A DNA stretch of 64,000 nucleotides from Flavobacterium galactosidilyticum (GCF_020911945.1 NZ_CP087135.1:2654001-2718000); one strand, 5' to 3'; positions 8,258 to 17,628 are shown, numbered from the stretch's first letter. Notes: a model not told the origin generated them from the letters alone. Made by a program: numbers and translations.

Positions 8258-10045
8258 TTAAGAATGGCTAAACTGTAAATTGCTTAAGTTTTTATAAATT
8301 CCATTTTCTAATCCTATTAATTCCTGGTGCGTTCCTTGTTCAGAAATCACGCCATTATCCAAAACTAGGATTTGATCAGCGCTGCGAATAGTAGATAGTC
8401 TGTGCGCAATAATAATACTGGTTCTTCCTTGCATCAAAATTTCTAAAGCTTCTTGGACTAATTTTTCGCTTTCACTATCTAATGAAGAAGTAGCTTCGTC
8501 TAATATCAAAATACTAGGGTTTTTAAGCAAAGCGCGCGCAATTGCAATGCGTTGTCTTTGTCCACCTGATAATTTGATTCCTCTTTCGCCTACAACAGTT
8601 TCAAATTTTTCAGGGAAACTTTCAATAAAATTGTATGCGTTAGCTTGTTGAGCTGCTAAGAGGATTTCTTCATCCGTTGCATCTGGTTTTCCGTAAGCAA
8701 TATTTTCTTTTATAGTACCACCAAATAAAATAACGTCTTGCGGCACAATACTCATATTCCCACGTAGATTTTCTAAATCGAAATCGTAAATACTTTTCCC
8801 ATCAATTAATATTTCTCCAGCTTCAATATCGTAAAAACGCAATAGTAACGAAGCAATAGTTGATTTACCCACACCACTTGGTCCTACAATAGCAATTTTT
8901 TGTCCAAAACTAGCAGTGAAATTTACATTTTTAAGCACTTTGATTTCTTTTCTAGAAGGATAGCTGAAAGCTACATTCTTAAAACTTACATTCCCTTTTA
9001 TTTTCTGCAATGAAGAAGCATTTTTTATAGCTTTAATTTCTTCAGGAGTTTCTTCTAGTAATTCAAAAACACGTTCGGTTGCACCAATTGCTTTTTGCAT
9101 TTGAGCATACAATTCTGCTATACCACCAGACGAAGCACCTACATAACTAGAGTACAATATGAAGGTGAATAATTCTCCAACAGTGATTTCGCCACCTATA
9201 CTCAATTGAACACCATACCAAACTACGGCTACAATAGTTCCAAACAAACAGATAATTATAAAGGATGCAAAATAGCCTCTAAGCTGACCGCCTTTGATAG
9301 CAATTTTCACTACTTCTTTAATTCTATCTTTATAACGTGCTATCTCATACCATTCATTGGCGAAAGCTTTTACAATACTGATGCCTTGCATTGTCTCCTC
9401 AACCACAACTTGACTTTCAGCAACCTGATCTTGTACTTTTTTAGAATACTTTCTGATAAATCGACCAAAAAACACAGCTGCAACTCCTACTAATGGCACT
9501 ACAGAAACCATCATAATAGTCAATTTGACATTTATACTCGCCAACATAATAAAACTCCCGATTATCAATATAAATTGACGCAGAAATTCGGCAATGGTTG
9601 TGGTTAATGTATCTTGAATTTGAGTGATGTCATTACTGATTCTACTATTCAGTTCTCCAACTCGTTTTTGAGAGAAGAAAGTCATTGGTAATTTAACTAA
9701 ATTAGTATAAAGTGCTAATCGAACATTTGCCAACGTATTCTCAGTAAAATTGACAAACAAAGACAATCTAAAGAAGGAGAAAATAGATTGTAATATTAAG
9801 ACCAATCCAAGACCAAGTGCGATTTGGTTCGCAAGTTCGCTATCTTTTTTGTTCACGCAATCCACTAACATTCCCATGAACTTAGGAAAAGCTAATGCAG
9901 TTACACTGGTCAGTAGCAAAAAAACAAGACCAACATAGAATTTCCAGCTATTATTGCCTGCATATTTGAAAATTATTTTTGCTTTATTGAGCGAACTTGC
10001 TGTAATTTTTGATTTTGGTAAATCGTTTTCTTTGAATCTTCCCAT
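8258..10045 (-). CDS. ABC exporter, MsbA/lipid-exporter type (fused permease-ATPase)
   Basis: Half-transporter of 595 residues: an exporter membrane domain (about six helices, residues 35-330) followed by one ATPase domain. Walker A is GPSGVGKST near residue 388, the signature is LSGGQRQR, Walker B is SILILDEATSSLD, and the switch histidine is in IIAHRLSTI. It would act as a homodimer in the inner membrane. Flavobacterial proteins of this type are usually annotated as MsbA-like lipid flippases or multidrug exporters; the substrate cannot be told from sequence. It has its own consensus promoter (10064-10093) and appears to be a single-gene unit. Confidence 0.9.
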   Translation of the reverse strand: MGRFKENDLPKSKITASSLNKAKIIFKYAGNNSWKFYVGLVFLLLTSVTALAFPKFMGMLVDCVNKKDSELANQIALGLGLVLILQSIFSFFRLSLFVNFTENTLANVRLALYTNLVKLPMTFFSQKRVGELNSRISNDITQIQDTLTTTIAEFLRQFILIIGSFIMLASINVKLTIMMVSVVPLVGVAAVFFGRFIRKYSKKVQDQVAESQVVVEETMQGISIVKAFANEWYEIARYKDRIKEVVKIAIKGGQLRGYFASFIIICLFGTIVAVVWYGVQLSIGGEITVGELFTFILYSSYVGASSGGIAELYAQMQKAIGATERVFELLEETPEEIKAIKNASSLQKIKGNVSFKNVAFSYPSRKEIKVLKNVNFTASFGQKIAIVGPSGVGKSTIASLLLRFYDIEAGEILIDGKSIYDFDLENLRGNMSIVPQDVILFGGTIKENIAYGKPDATDEEILLAAQQANAYNFIESFPEKFETVVGERGIKLSGGQRQRIAIARALLKNPSILILDEATSSLDSESEKLVQEALEILMQGRTSIIIAHRLSTIRSADQILVLDNGVISEQGTHQELIGLENGIYKNLSNLQFSHS

Positions 10046-10063
10046 TTTTTCTTATTTGTGGAG

Positions 10064-10093
10064 CAAATGTAAGACTATAAGAAGTGAATACAA
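10064..10093 (-). promoter_or_regulatory. Promoter of the ABC exporter gene
   Basis: On the minus strand a TTG (10091-10093), a 19-base spacer and TACATTTG (10064-10071). It lies 18 bases before the ATG at 10045, an ordinary spacing. Confidence 0.7.
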
Positions 10094-10188
10094 AAAAATG
10101 ATCGAGTTTCATCCCTTATTTAAAACACTGTTAAAGAGCATTAAAGGTAATTACATGAAAATAATTTTTATTTATTTTACAAAAGTGC

Positions 10189-10218
10189 TTGCAAATACCA
10201 TTTCTAGCTGTATATTTG
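10189..10218 (+). promoter_or_regulatory. Promoter of tRNA-Val
   Basis: TTG (10189-10191), a 19-base spacer and TATATTTG (10211-10218), ending 34 bases before the mature tRNA 5' end. Confidence 0.75.
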
Positions 10219-10252
10219 CACTCGCAATAACGCAAGACATTGCAACCCGAAA

Positions 10253-10330
10253 GGGCGATTAGCTCAGCTGGTTCAGAGCACCTCGTTTACACCGAGGGGG
10301 TCGGGGGTTCGAACCCCTCATCGCCCACCA
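10253..10330 (+). tRNA. tRNA-Val (anticodon TAC)
   Basis: A complete cloverleaf: acceptor GGGCGAT (10253-10259) pairs with ATCGCCC (10320-10326), followed by discriminator A and an encoded CCA (10328-10330). The D arm is GCTC/GAGC. The anticodon stem CCTCG/CGAGG carries the loop TTTACAC, giving anticodon TAC. The T arm holds the standard TTCGAAC loop. It has its own promoter upstream and a terminator directly after it, so it is transcribed alone. Confidence 0.97.
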
Positions 10331-10332
10331 AG

Positions 10333-10363
10333 AAACTCCTTAAGAAATTAAGGAGTTTTTTTT
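10333..10363 (+). terminator. Terminator of tRNA-Val
   Basis: A 10-bp perfect stem, 10333-10342 with 10349-10358, a 6-base loop and a run of T. It starts three bases after the CCA end. Confidence 0.85.
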
Positions 10364-10497
10364 ATTATCAAAATTTATGTCTTGTCAAAAGACCCAGAGG
10401 ACGAGACTTTGGAGATTGTCGAGATCAAGAACATAGCATACTTTATAATTGAAATCTACTAAAGGATCTACAAATACTCCAAAAACTAAGCTTCAAT

Positions 10498-10881
10498 TTA
10501 CAAATAGCCGCTAATGTTTAATGTGACTAGCATAATTGCAACAATTGGCAATACAACAAAAAATAACAAGACATAACCAACAAATAAATACTGAATAAAG
10601 CTAGGTGATTTTTTAAAATTAATCAGTAATACATCGAGATCTTTATCTCTGTTTTTTGTGTAATAATGAATTAGTGGACCAAAGCACATCAAAACAGGAA
10701 ATATAATTACAAGAAATAGGTTGCTAGTAAAACGATACAGCAATACCATCATCAAAATAGTTATTATACTAAGTGTAGCACGCAATACTATAGAACCCCA
10801 AATTTCACGAGCAAATCGACCAAAAATCTTTTTCTGAACAATATAGCATGCACTATAAATATGGTCAAAAATAAAATACAT
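10498..10881 (-). CDS. Small integral membrane protein, unknown function
   Basis: 127 residues with about three hydrophobic helices (roughly 27-47, 52-72 and 95-122), a basic loop with HYYTKNRDKDLD between the second and third, and no cleavable signal. I do not recognise the family. It has a good promoter at 10943-10975, which gives a 5' leader of about 55 bases. No obvious functional partner is adjacent: the tRNA lies on one side and the monooxygenase on the other. Confidence 0.7.
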   Translation of the reverse strand: MYFIFDHIYSACYIVQKKIFGRFAREIWGSIVLRATLSIITILMMVLLYRFTSNLFLVIIFPVLMCFGPLIHYYTKNRDKDLDVLLINFKKSPSFIQYLFVGYVLLFFVVLPIVAIMLVTLNISGYL

Positions 10882-10942
10882 CTTAATTTATATTATTGGT
10901 TAACTAAAATAACTACCTCTTCTGTCATTAAACCATCTGAGT

Positions 10943-10975
10943 CAAAAGTACAATGAAAAATCGATAATAAACCAA
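10943..10975 (-). promoter_or_regulatory. Promoter of the 127-aa membrane protein
   Basis: On the minus strand a TTG (10973-10975), a 22-base spacer and TACTTTTG (10943-10950), 61 bases before the ATG. Confidence 0.6.
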
Positions 10976-11114
10976 TTACCATAATAATATGTTGAGCTGT
11001 TAAAAATGCTATTACTTCCCGGGATAAACAAAGGATCAATCGCAAAAGTTGGGATTTAGAGATAAATTCCAAAAACCGACACCTAACAACAAGATTTAGT
11101 AACTCTGCGATACA

Positions 11115-12572
11115 TTACAATTCTCTTTTATCCACACAACTTCCTCTTGGTGCATCCATTTCTGATAATACACTTTCAGAATGAAGAAACTGGGCTGCTG
11201 CCGCTGAATCTTTCACTTTAATTGAACTGCGGTCGATCATAACTGATTCAAATTCTTTTAGGACTGTTTGCCTTAATCCAATTTCTCTCCAATCTGGATT
11301 CGATTTACATTCTTTAGAAATGGCTCTCGCCAATGCCAAGGCATCAAGTAGTGCTTGGTTTGCACCTTGACCTTTAAACGGGCTCATCGGATGAGCTGCA
11401 TCACCAATTAATGTTACTTGACCAGCCTTAGATAATAGTTCTGTAGTAAGTAATTCACGATCATAAACTGGATATCCAGAAATTTGAACTTCTGCGGTAG
11501 CCCCGATAATCTGGGGAACGGGTTCGTGCCATTGACATCTTCTGATTGCTTCCGCTTTAAGTGCAAAAGTTCCTTTTTCACTCAAGATTTTCGCTTCTTC
11601 TTCAGACATTGGAAAACTAAGTTGCCACATTACTGAATCCGAAGTAAAAGGCATGACATAAATTCGCTCGTTGCCATTAGCAGTTTGAAATACTGTAGCT
11701 GAATCTAATAGTGGATTGTCAGGACCTTCGAGATCTTTTAAGAGGCAAATACCTAAAATAACAATACAACCGAGGTAAACCAGTGGAGTATCATTGTCGC
11801 CAAATAACATTTTTCGCACCGAACTTCTAATACCATCAGCTCCAACTACTAAATCATGAGTAGCTATTTTTATTTTTCCATTCACTTGAAAACGTACATT
11901 GAAGGTTTTATCCTGATTTTCATTTAAATCTACTAGCTGATGATTCCATTGCACAGCATTATTTCCTCCAAGTTGTTCTAATAGAGCTTGTCGCAAAGCT
12001 TGTCTGGCGATATGAATATTCGAGTTTTTTGAACTTTCTTTGGAGTTTTGGTTCATCCATTTTCTAAGACCCCATTCTCCAATTACCTTTCCAGAAGTAG
12101 TATGAACCAGATGTTTTGTAGAAGTTATACCTTCCTTTAAAGTTTGGATTCCGAGTCCTTTCAATGCTTTACTAGCTTGCTGTAAGGTGAGGCCATATCC
12201 CTGCGAACGCGCTTCAAAACTAGTATCGCGTTCATAAAGTGAAAAAGGTATTCCCCGATGTAAACAAGCTACTGCCAAAGCAACGCCGCCAATACCACCA
12301 CCAATAATAGCCACATTTGGATAATTACTAGTATCAACCATTTTATTAGTGGTAGAATGAATAAGCCCTGATCCTGAGCAATTGGTACATAAATACAAGT
12401 GGCCTTTAGGAATGGCAGGAGGAATTAAATCGTCTTTATTTTTTTCAAATTCTGCTAATTCTAGCTGGTATTGAAACTGCAATTTCTTACTTAAACCTTT
12501 GCTTTTTTTGGCTTGCCCATGACATTCAGGACAAATAATCCAATTGAAAGAGTCTTTTTCTATTTGTTTCAA
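11115..12572 (-). CDS. Group A flavin monooxygenase with N-terminal zinc ribbon; TTG start
   Basis: 485 residues. Residues 14-71 carry two CxxC pairs in a DnaJ-like setting (CPECHG at 14-19, CTNCSGSG at 62-69), predicted to bind one zinc. The rest is a class A flavoprotein hydroxylase: Rossmann motif IIGGGIGG at 89-96, the mid-protein VVGADGIRSSVR motif, and the FAD/NADPH motif IGDAAHPMSPFKGQG. Such enzymes hydroxylate aromatic or related substrates with NAD(P)H; the substrate is unknown. The only start that includes the zinc ribbon is a TTG at 12570-12572, because a stop lies five codons upstream. An internal ATG (codon 78, position 12341) would give a plain monooxygenase without the ribbon. 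Confidence 0.82.
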   Translation of the reverse strand: MKQIEKDSFNWIICPECHGQAKKSKGLSKKLQFQYQLELAEFEKNKDDLIPPAIPKGHLYLCTNCSGSGLIHSTTNKMVDTSNYPNVAIIGGGIGGVALAVACLHRGIPFSLYERDTSFEARSQGYGLTLQQASKALKGLGIQTLKEGITSTKHLVHTTSGKVIGEWGLRKWMNQNSKESSKNSNIHIARQALRQALLEQLGGNNAVQWNHQLVDLNENQDKTFNVRFQVNGKIKIATHDLVVGADGIRSSVRKMLFGDNDTPLVYLGCIVILGICLLKDLEGPDNPLLDSATVFQTANGNERIYVMPFTSDSVMWQLSFPMSEEEAKILSEKGTFALKAEAIRRCQWHEPVPQIIGATAEVQISGYPVYDRELLTTELLSKAGQVTLIGDAAHPMSPFKGQGANQALLDALALARAISKECKSNPDWREIGLRQTVLKEFESVMIDRSSIKVKDSAAAAQFLHSESVLSEMDAPRGSCVDKREL

Positions 12573-12776
12573 TTCTTTTTTCTTCTAAATTTAAACGTAT
12601 TTCTTTAAAACAATAATCTGATAAATTCACTATTTCGATGACAATCAAAAAATCACATAGTTTTTTCAATTCAGATACTCTTTGAAATTTTTATGCAATG
12701 GTGCAAATTTAGGTGAAATAGTTATAAACTAACTACTGTAATTACGGGCTGGTGACAATTAAAATTCGCAAGCAAT

Positions 12777-15035
12777 TCAAAAAGCAATTGGCGCACTCAA
12801 GCAACTGTCCGGAATATTAAAAGCTTCTACTAATGAAACTGCTTCTGGTCTTAGATTCCAGCATAATTGATTAACCATTTTGCGAATAGCTTTTGTTTTT
12901 ACTGCTTCCATATAACCATCTTCAAGGTACCAACCTTTGTTTATTTCAATTTGTGATAGTGCGTACAATTGACATAATTTTACCATTACAGTTTTACTAT
13001 TTGGGTCTTTGATACTTGCGATCGCAATTTGAAACTGTTCAAGTACAATTCGTTCCAGATAAGCTTGCGTTACATCAATCATTTGGTGTTGAACAACATT
13101 AAACGCATCGTAAGGAGCTAATCCGCTATCAATTAATTTTTTCAAACGCTTTGCAGCTGATGCCAAAGTCGTTTTTTCTCGGTATTGAAAGGCACTAAGG
13201 TGGAATTTATCATCTTGAAGATGCGCTTCATCTGTATTTCTTGTTGCAATTGGATTCTTTTCGGAAATCACTGTTTTAGCATTTTCATAAACATATTGAA
13301 TCATTCCCTTGGCATCCATTTGACCAAAAGCTTTTCTAAATTCTGACAAGCGGTTTTTAGCAACTAATTGCATCAATACGGTATTGTCACCTTCAAAAGT
13401 AGTGTAGACTTCTGTATCATTTTTTAAAGCATCGATACGATTTTCCCAGAGGTATGCTTTACCACCACAGGCTTCTCTACATTCTTGCAAAACAGCAGTT
13501 GTATTCCATGTAGAGTAGGCTTTCATGCCTGCCGCGAGCGCTTCAATTTCAGGCATTTCCGATTCACTTCTAGCCATAAAACGGCTTGTAACATATTGTA
13601 AAGCAAAATGAATTGCATAGGTTTTAGCTAGTTTTGGAAGTAGTCTCCGTTGGTGAATACGGTAATTTAAAATGGGAACCTCTGAACCACCTTCTGGTCC
13701 AAATTGGCGTCGCTTATCGCTATATTTAATAGCTATTGTCAAACCAGATTTGGCTGCAGCCAAAGCAGATCGAGGAATACCAATTCGTCCTCCAACTAAA
13801 GTGCCGAGCATGGTAAAAAATCGTCGGTTATCGCTTGGGATTGGGCTTTCAAATTCTCCTTTTTCATTTACTGAAGCAAATCGATCCAGCATGTTTTCTT
13901 TCGGAATAACAACTTGATCAAAATTAATTGTACCATTATCAACTCCGTTCAATCCCATTTTACGGCCACAATCATTTATAGTAATTCCTTTCAAAATGTG
14001 ACTATTTTTATCTCTAATAGGAACTATAAATGCATTTACACCATAATCGATACCACCAATAATTAACTTTGCAAAAACGGTCGCCATTTGGCCATGAACA
14101 GCAGCATTACCTATATATTCTTTCTGTGCCTTTTGATGTGGAGTATGGATAGTAAATGTCTGCTCTTCATGATTGTAAGTAGCGGTTGTTTCTAATCCTT
14201 TTACGTTAGAACCATGATTGGTCTCCGTCATAGCAAAACATCCAGGAAGCTTTAAAGAACCAATATCTTTCAAGTATTTAGCATAATGTTTTTCTGTTCC
14301 AAGAGAATGTACGCTCATTCCCCAAAGTCCAAATTGAACACCAAATTTAATCACTAAGCTTAAATCATGATAACTCAACGTTTCCATTATGGCAAAATAA
14401 GCAGCGATGTTATCGCCACCACCATATTCTTTAGGATAAGCCATGTTTCCTAAATTTTCTTTAGCCAATATTTTACACCATTTATACACCTTATTTCTGT
14501 AAATATTGATGTCAGTCGATGTTTCGTAAGCAAATTCAGGTCGGCTTATAATAGATTTTACTTTATTAATAATCAGGGCTTGTTCACCGTCCAGAATTTT
14601 GGTCAACTTTTCAATTTCGAAAGTGGTTACACCTTTATAACTAGAGGTGAGTGTATTCTCTGCTATTTTTAAATCACCAATAATTTCTACTCCTGAAATT
14701 CCTAGATCATTTTCAAGTTTTATAAAATCAGTACGCAAATCTTTCATTAATGAATCACTGCCAGAAAGCACTAGCGACATTTCAAAAATTGATTTTATCG
14801 AATTGTTCTCTTTTAAAACTGTCTCGATTTGAGACTTCCAGTCATTTAGTTGCGCTCGAGAAGGCGGCGATTTGGTATCTAGTTTAGAAATTAGCTCTTT
14901 TTGCTCCTCTACGGATAACCAAGCTTGAGAAAGAATAAATTTTTGTAATGTTAAAAACTCTTTTTGAGTTAAGAGATCATCTGACCAAACAAGATAAAAA
15001 TGCGGTATAAAAATTTTAAGTTTTGAATTTCCCAT
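12777..15035 (-). CDS. Long acyl-CoA dehydrogenase/oxidase family protein
   Basis: Flavoenzyme of 752 residues that would catalyse the first dehydrogenation of fatty-acid beta-oxidation. An N-terminal helical extension of ~180 residues precedes the dehydrogenase core. The core contains GCFAMTETNHGSNVKG (the flavin/substrate motif), DNGTINFDQVVIPKENML, and the C-terminal EACGGKAYLWENRI and TTFEGDNTVLMQLVAKN blocks. The length and the last motif resemble acyl-CoA oxidases and the long Bacteroidota acyl-CoA dehydrogenases, so oxygen or ETF as acceptor is open. It lies upstream of the monooxygenase on the same strand with a 204-base gap, so co-transcription is possible but not shown. Confidence 0.9.
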   Translation of the reverse strand: MGNSKLKIFIPHFYLVWSDDLLTQKEFLTLQKFILSQAWLSVEEQKELISKLDTKSPPSRAQLNDWKSQIETVLKENNSIKSIFEMSLVLSGSDSLMKDLRTDFIKLENDLGISGVEIIGDLKIAENTLTSSYKGVTTFEIEKLTKILDGEQALIINKVKSIISRPEFAYETSTDINIYRNKVYKWCKILAKENLGNMAYPKEYGGGDNIAAYFAIMETLSYHDLSLVIKFGVQFGLWGMSVHSLGTEKHYAKYLKDIGSLKLPGCFAMTETNHGSNVKGLETTATYNHEEQTFTIHTPHQKAQKEYIGNAAVHGQMATVFAKLIIGGIDYGVNAFIVPIRDKNSHILKGITINDCGRKMGLNGVDNGTINFDQVVIPKENMLDRFASVNEKGEFESPIPSDNRRFFTMLGTLVGGRIGIPRSALAAAKSGLTIAIKYSDKRRQFGPEGGSEVPILNYRIHQRRLLPKLAKTYAIHFALQYVTSRFMARSESEMPEIEALAAGMKAYSTWNTTAVLQECREACGGKAYLWENRIDALKNDTEVYTTFEGDNTVLMQLVAKNRLSEFRKAFGQMDAKGMIQYVYENAKTVISEKNPIATRNTDEAHLQDDKFHLSAFQYREKTTLASAAKRLKKLIDSGLAPYDAFNVVQHQMIDVTQAYLERIVLEQFQIAIASIKDPNSKTVMVKLCQLYALSQIEINKGWYLEDGYMEAVKTKAIRKMVNQLCWNLRPEAVSLVEAFNIPDSCLSAPIAF

Positions 15036-15170
15036 ATTTCACTAAATTAAGTAAGAATCTTAAGTTGCGTTAATATAAGAAAATTTGAGCAAGGCGAACT
15101 GACATTAACACCATTTTCACTTTTATCCAAGTGAAAATTAGTCTATTAAACTTTGATTTATTTAAGATAA

Positions 15171-16103
15171 TTAATCTATTGTCAAAGCACCTAAAATTTC
15201 TTCTGACAAGAATGGTCCGCCTGGATAATGCGCAGTATAATCTAAATTCATCCATATTTGGCCACGTTCGTCAACGTGATAAAAAAGTTTTTTATCCTTA
15301 CTTTCGTTAGGAAATAAAATGTTCTTAATTAAAAAGTTTACTTTTTCTAAATCAGCTTGGGTGCCTATTAAAATTTCTGGATATATATGACCTTTAGTAT
15401 GTATCAGTCGGGGAGTACCACCAATTGCTCTTACGGTAGCAGCCATCAATATTGAATGATCATCGCAATCTCCTGAAAAATAAAGTAATGATTCTGTTGC
15501 CGTAGCAATATAATCACCAGCCTTTGGGTCACTCACATAATTCCATCTACTATTAATCTCTTTAAATACCGCAAAGCACTGAATTATAGTTCTATAATCA
15601 GAATAACCTTTTACATCCTTGAAATATTTTGAAGTAGCCATAATGGCAAAATTCCTAACTTTAGGATTTTGATATTCTATCGCATTTATAATCTTAGACT
15701 TATTAGGAAAGGGTAGCAGTTTAGCAATAATAATATCTTGCGGATAGGGATTGTATGACATACTATACATCATGGAGTTGTAATCTTCAAAAACACTATT
15801 AAAGCCGTAATTTCCAATAGTAGACCCATAAATTAACGCAATAAAATAGAGTATGATACAGAAAATAATAATGGTTCGTAACATTCTGAGAATAATTTGA
15901 ATGACAACGACCATTACAATAAAAAGGATGACTCTATCTAAATTTAAAAACCAGTTAGGATTGATTAAATTTTGATGTAATATGATAAAAAGAGGTATTG
16001 CTATCAAAATATTCAACACAAAAATAATAACATCATCCCAAGGTTTTTTGACCTGAAGTTTTTGTTTAATGTCTTGAAAAGTAATGTTTTTGATTTTTAT
16101 CAT
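15171..16103 (-). CDS. Membrane-anchored transglutaminase-like protein
   Basis: About 310 residues, starting at the ATG at 16101-16103. Three or four hydrophobic helices fill residues ~25-105. They are followed by a transglutaminase-like (papain-fold) domain: nucleophile Cys in FSGDCDDHSILMAA, His in TKGHIYPE and Asp in NLDYTAHYPGG, so the full triad is present. Proteins of this fold in bacteria are usually proteases or amidases rather than cross-linkers. The next gene upstream (binding-protein-like) is 22 bases away on the same strand, so the two probably form an operon with the GNAT gene. Confidence 0.8.
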   Translation of the reverse strand: MIKIKNITFQDIKQKLQVKKPWDDVIIFVLNILIAIPLFIILHQNLINPNWFLNLDRVILFIVMVVVIQIILRMLRTIIIFCIILYFIALIYGSTIGNYGFNSVFEDYNSMMYSMSYNPYPQDIIIAKLLPFPNKSKIINAIEYQNPKVRNFAIMATSKYFKDVKGYSDYRTIIQCFAVFKEINSRWNYVSDPKAGDYIATATESLLYFSGDCDDHSILMAATVRAIGGTPRLIHTKGHIYPEILIGTQADLEKVNFLIKNILFPNESKDKKLFYHVDERGQIWMNLDYTAHYPGGPFLSEEILGALTID

Positions 16104-16125
16104 AATTAACAATAGAAACAGTATT

Positions 16126-16977
16126 CTATACGGTTTCTACAATTTGCTCAAAAGTACCTTTTTTATCTATAATTTTAAGTTCTAAAAGTTGATTTTGAAC
16201 TTTGTTTAACATTTTTTCACTTAATGGTTTTTGCGACCAATGTGTCAATGACAGCCATTCCTGAATATCCTTAATTTTTTGTTGATAATTTGATGCTAAA
16301 GTTTTATCAATACTAGGAATTTCTTTAAATTCCTCAGTAGTTTGATTAATTATTTCAAGAATTTTTACAATAATGGTTGGATTACTTTCTAAAATTTCAT
16401 TTCGAACAGCAATTACAAAGCAAGGCCAAGGCGTAGGGCAATCAGCGATTCTTCTGAAAACACCTTTGTCAACTAGAGGTTTTGTCATAAAACGTTCCCA
16501 CATAAAATAATCAGCAGTTCCATTTGTCAGCGCTTCAACAGCTCCATCAATCGTATTTATAATTTCAAATTCTAGATTTTCTGTATTCCACTTTTGATTA
16601 TCTGCGTTCACATACGCCATTAATTGAGAGCCTGAACCCAAACGAGAAATAGCTACTTTTTTGTTTTCTAAATCAGACAGCTCTTTATAATCTGATTTCG
16701 CCGCCACGTGAATTCCCCATACCAATGGACTTTCAACATAAACTTGAACAATTTTGCTTGGATTACCAGCAACGATATCTTTTACGATTCCTTCCGTCAA
16801 GATTACAGCAATATCAGTAGAACCATCACGAAGCATTTGGCACATTTTACCAGTTCCCTCTGGAACATCAGTCCATTGTAAATCAATATTTTCTTTTTCG
16901 AAATCTCCGTTTTCGATCGCTAAATGCCAAGGAAGATTAAAGTGTTCTGGAACTCCAGCTATTTTTATAGATTTCAT
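16126..16977 (-). CDS. Periplasmic-binding-protein-fold protein without signal peptide
   Basis: 283 residues of the NMT1/THI5-like or ABC substrate-binding fold: MKSIKIAGVPEHFNLPWHL, then TDIAVILTEGIV, and KKVAISRLGSGSQLMAYV. No signal peptide or lipobox is present, so it should be cytosolic, and no ABC permease or ATPase is adjacent. It resembles the small family of cytosolic binding-fold proteins that includes fungal members such as Ca3427, whose ligand is not settled to my knowledge. Its ATG overlaps the stop of the upstream acetyltransferase gene (ATGA), implying translational coupling. Confidence 0.75.
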   Translation of the reverse strand: MKSIKIAGVPEHFNLPWHLAIENGDFEKENIDLQWTDVPEGTGKMCQMLRDGSTDIAVILTEGIVKDIVAGNPSKIVQVYVESPLVWGIHVAAKSDYKELSDLENKKVAISRLGSGSQLMAYVNADNQKWNTENLEFEIINTIDGAVEALTNGTADYFMWERFMTKPLVDKGVFRRIADCPTPWPCFVIAVRNEILESNPTIIVKILEIINQTTEEFKEIPSIDKTLASNYQQKIKDIQEWLSLTHWSQKPLSEKMLNKVQNQLLELKIIDKKGTFEQIVETV

Positions 16978-17504
16978 TTTATCACATTATTTTTTAATTC
17001 ATACCAATTCCATAAAACTTCATCTTCCCAATAATCTTCGGTAAATTTCATTCCAATTTTTTTCAGAATAGCATTGGAAGCACCATTTTCAGCATGTGCA
17101 GCGGCCATAATTGTATTCAGATTCATCGTTTTGAAGCCATAATCAAGCCAAGCAAATGCCACTTCAGAGGCGTATCCTTTGCCCCAAGAGTTTTCATTTA
17201 ATCGGTAACCAATATCATAAAAATTTATTTTATTATTAACTTCTACCGTATTGTATTTTAATCCAGCCCAACCTATTAATTCATTGCTTTCTTTTTCGAT
17301 AACGACAAATCTGCCAATTTTATTTTTAATATACTGATCCCTAACCATTTCAATATATTCATCTACTTCTTCAATTGAACTAATCGGTTTATTCCACAGG
17401 TATTTATGTACATTAGGATTGCAGTCCATCTCATATAATTTTTCTGCATCTGATAATTTCATTTCTCTAAGCAGTAGTCGGTCAGTTTCAAGTACTAGAT
17501 TCAT
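16974..17504 (-). CDS. GNAT N-acetyltransferase, RimJ/RimL type
   Basis: 176 residues: METDRLLLRE-type start (VLETDRLLLREMKLSD), the IGWAGLKYN strand, and the acetyl-CoA loop ENSWGKGYASEV near residue 115, followed by AAHAENGASNAILKKIGM. These are the standard GNAT motifs. The substrate (protein N-terminus, amino acid or small molecule) is unknown. The gene overlaps the downstream binding-fold gene by four bases, so the two products are probably made together. Confidence 0.9.
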   Translation of the reverse strand: MNLVLETDRLLLREMKLSDAEKLYEMDCNPNVHKYLWNKPISSIEEVDEYIEMVRDQYIKNKIGRFVVIEKESNELIGWAGLKYNTVEVNNKINFYDIGYRLNENSWGKGYASEVAFAWLDYGFKTMNLNTIMAAAHAENGASNAILKKIGMKFTEDYWEDEVLWNWYELKNNVIK

Positions 17505-17540
17505 CTTTTATAAAATTAATAGTGTGTAAGCAACTGTTTT

Positions 17541-17620
17541 TAGCCCTGATCGAAACGGCATCCTTTTGTACTCTGACTTAGGAGTACAAAAGATACAGTG
17601 AAGAGCAGGAAATAGCTCTA
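17541..17620 (-). repeat. Structured post-stop repeat, copy A
   Basis: Begins nine bases after the stop of the uridine phosphorylase gene. On the plus strand, AGC and CCTG (17542-17548) pair with CAGG (17606-17609) and GCT further out. Inside, after a conserved internal loop, lies ATC, a bulged C and TTTTGTACTC (17560-17573) pairing with GAGTACAAAA and GAT (17582-17594). The same architecture recurs at 57855-57924 with different stem bases. From memory, similar elements are widespread between genes in Flavobacterium genomes; they should be compared with the Rfam Flavo-1 motif. Confidence 0.75.
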
Positions 17621-17628
17621 AAAAAATA

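Noticed and set aside
10240..10452. Plus-strand ORF spanning the tRNA-Val region
   Set aside because: It contains the whole tRNA and its terminator; the frame is accidental.
11115..12572. Tet(X)-type tetracycline monooxygenase
   Set aside because: The FAD motifs are shared by all class A monooxygenases. The N-terminal zinc ribbon and the rest of the sequence are not like Tet(X), and no resistance context is present.
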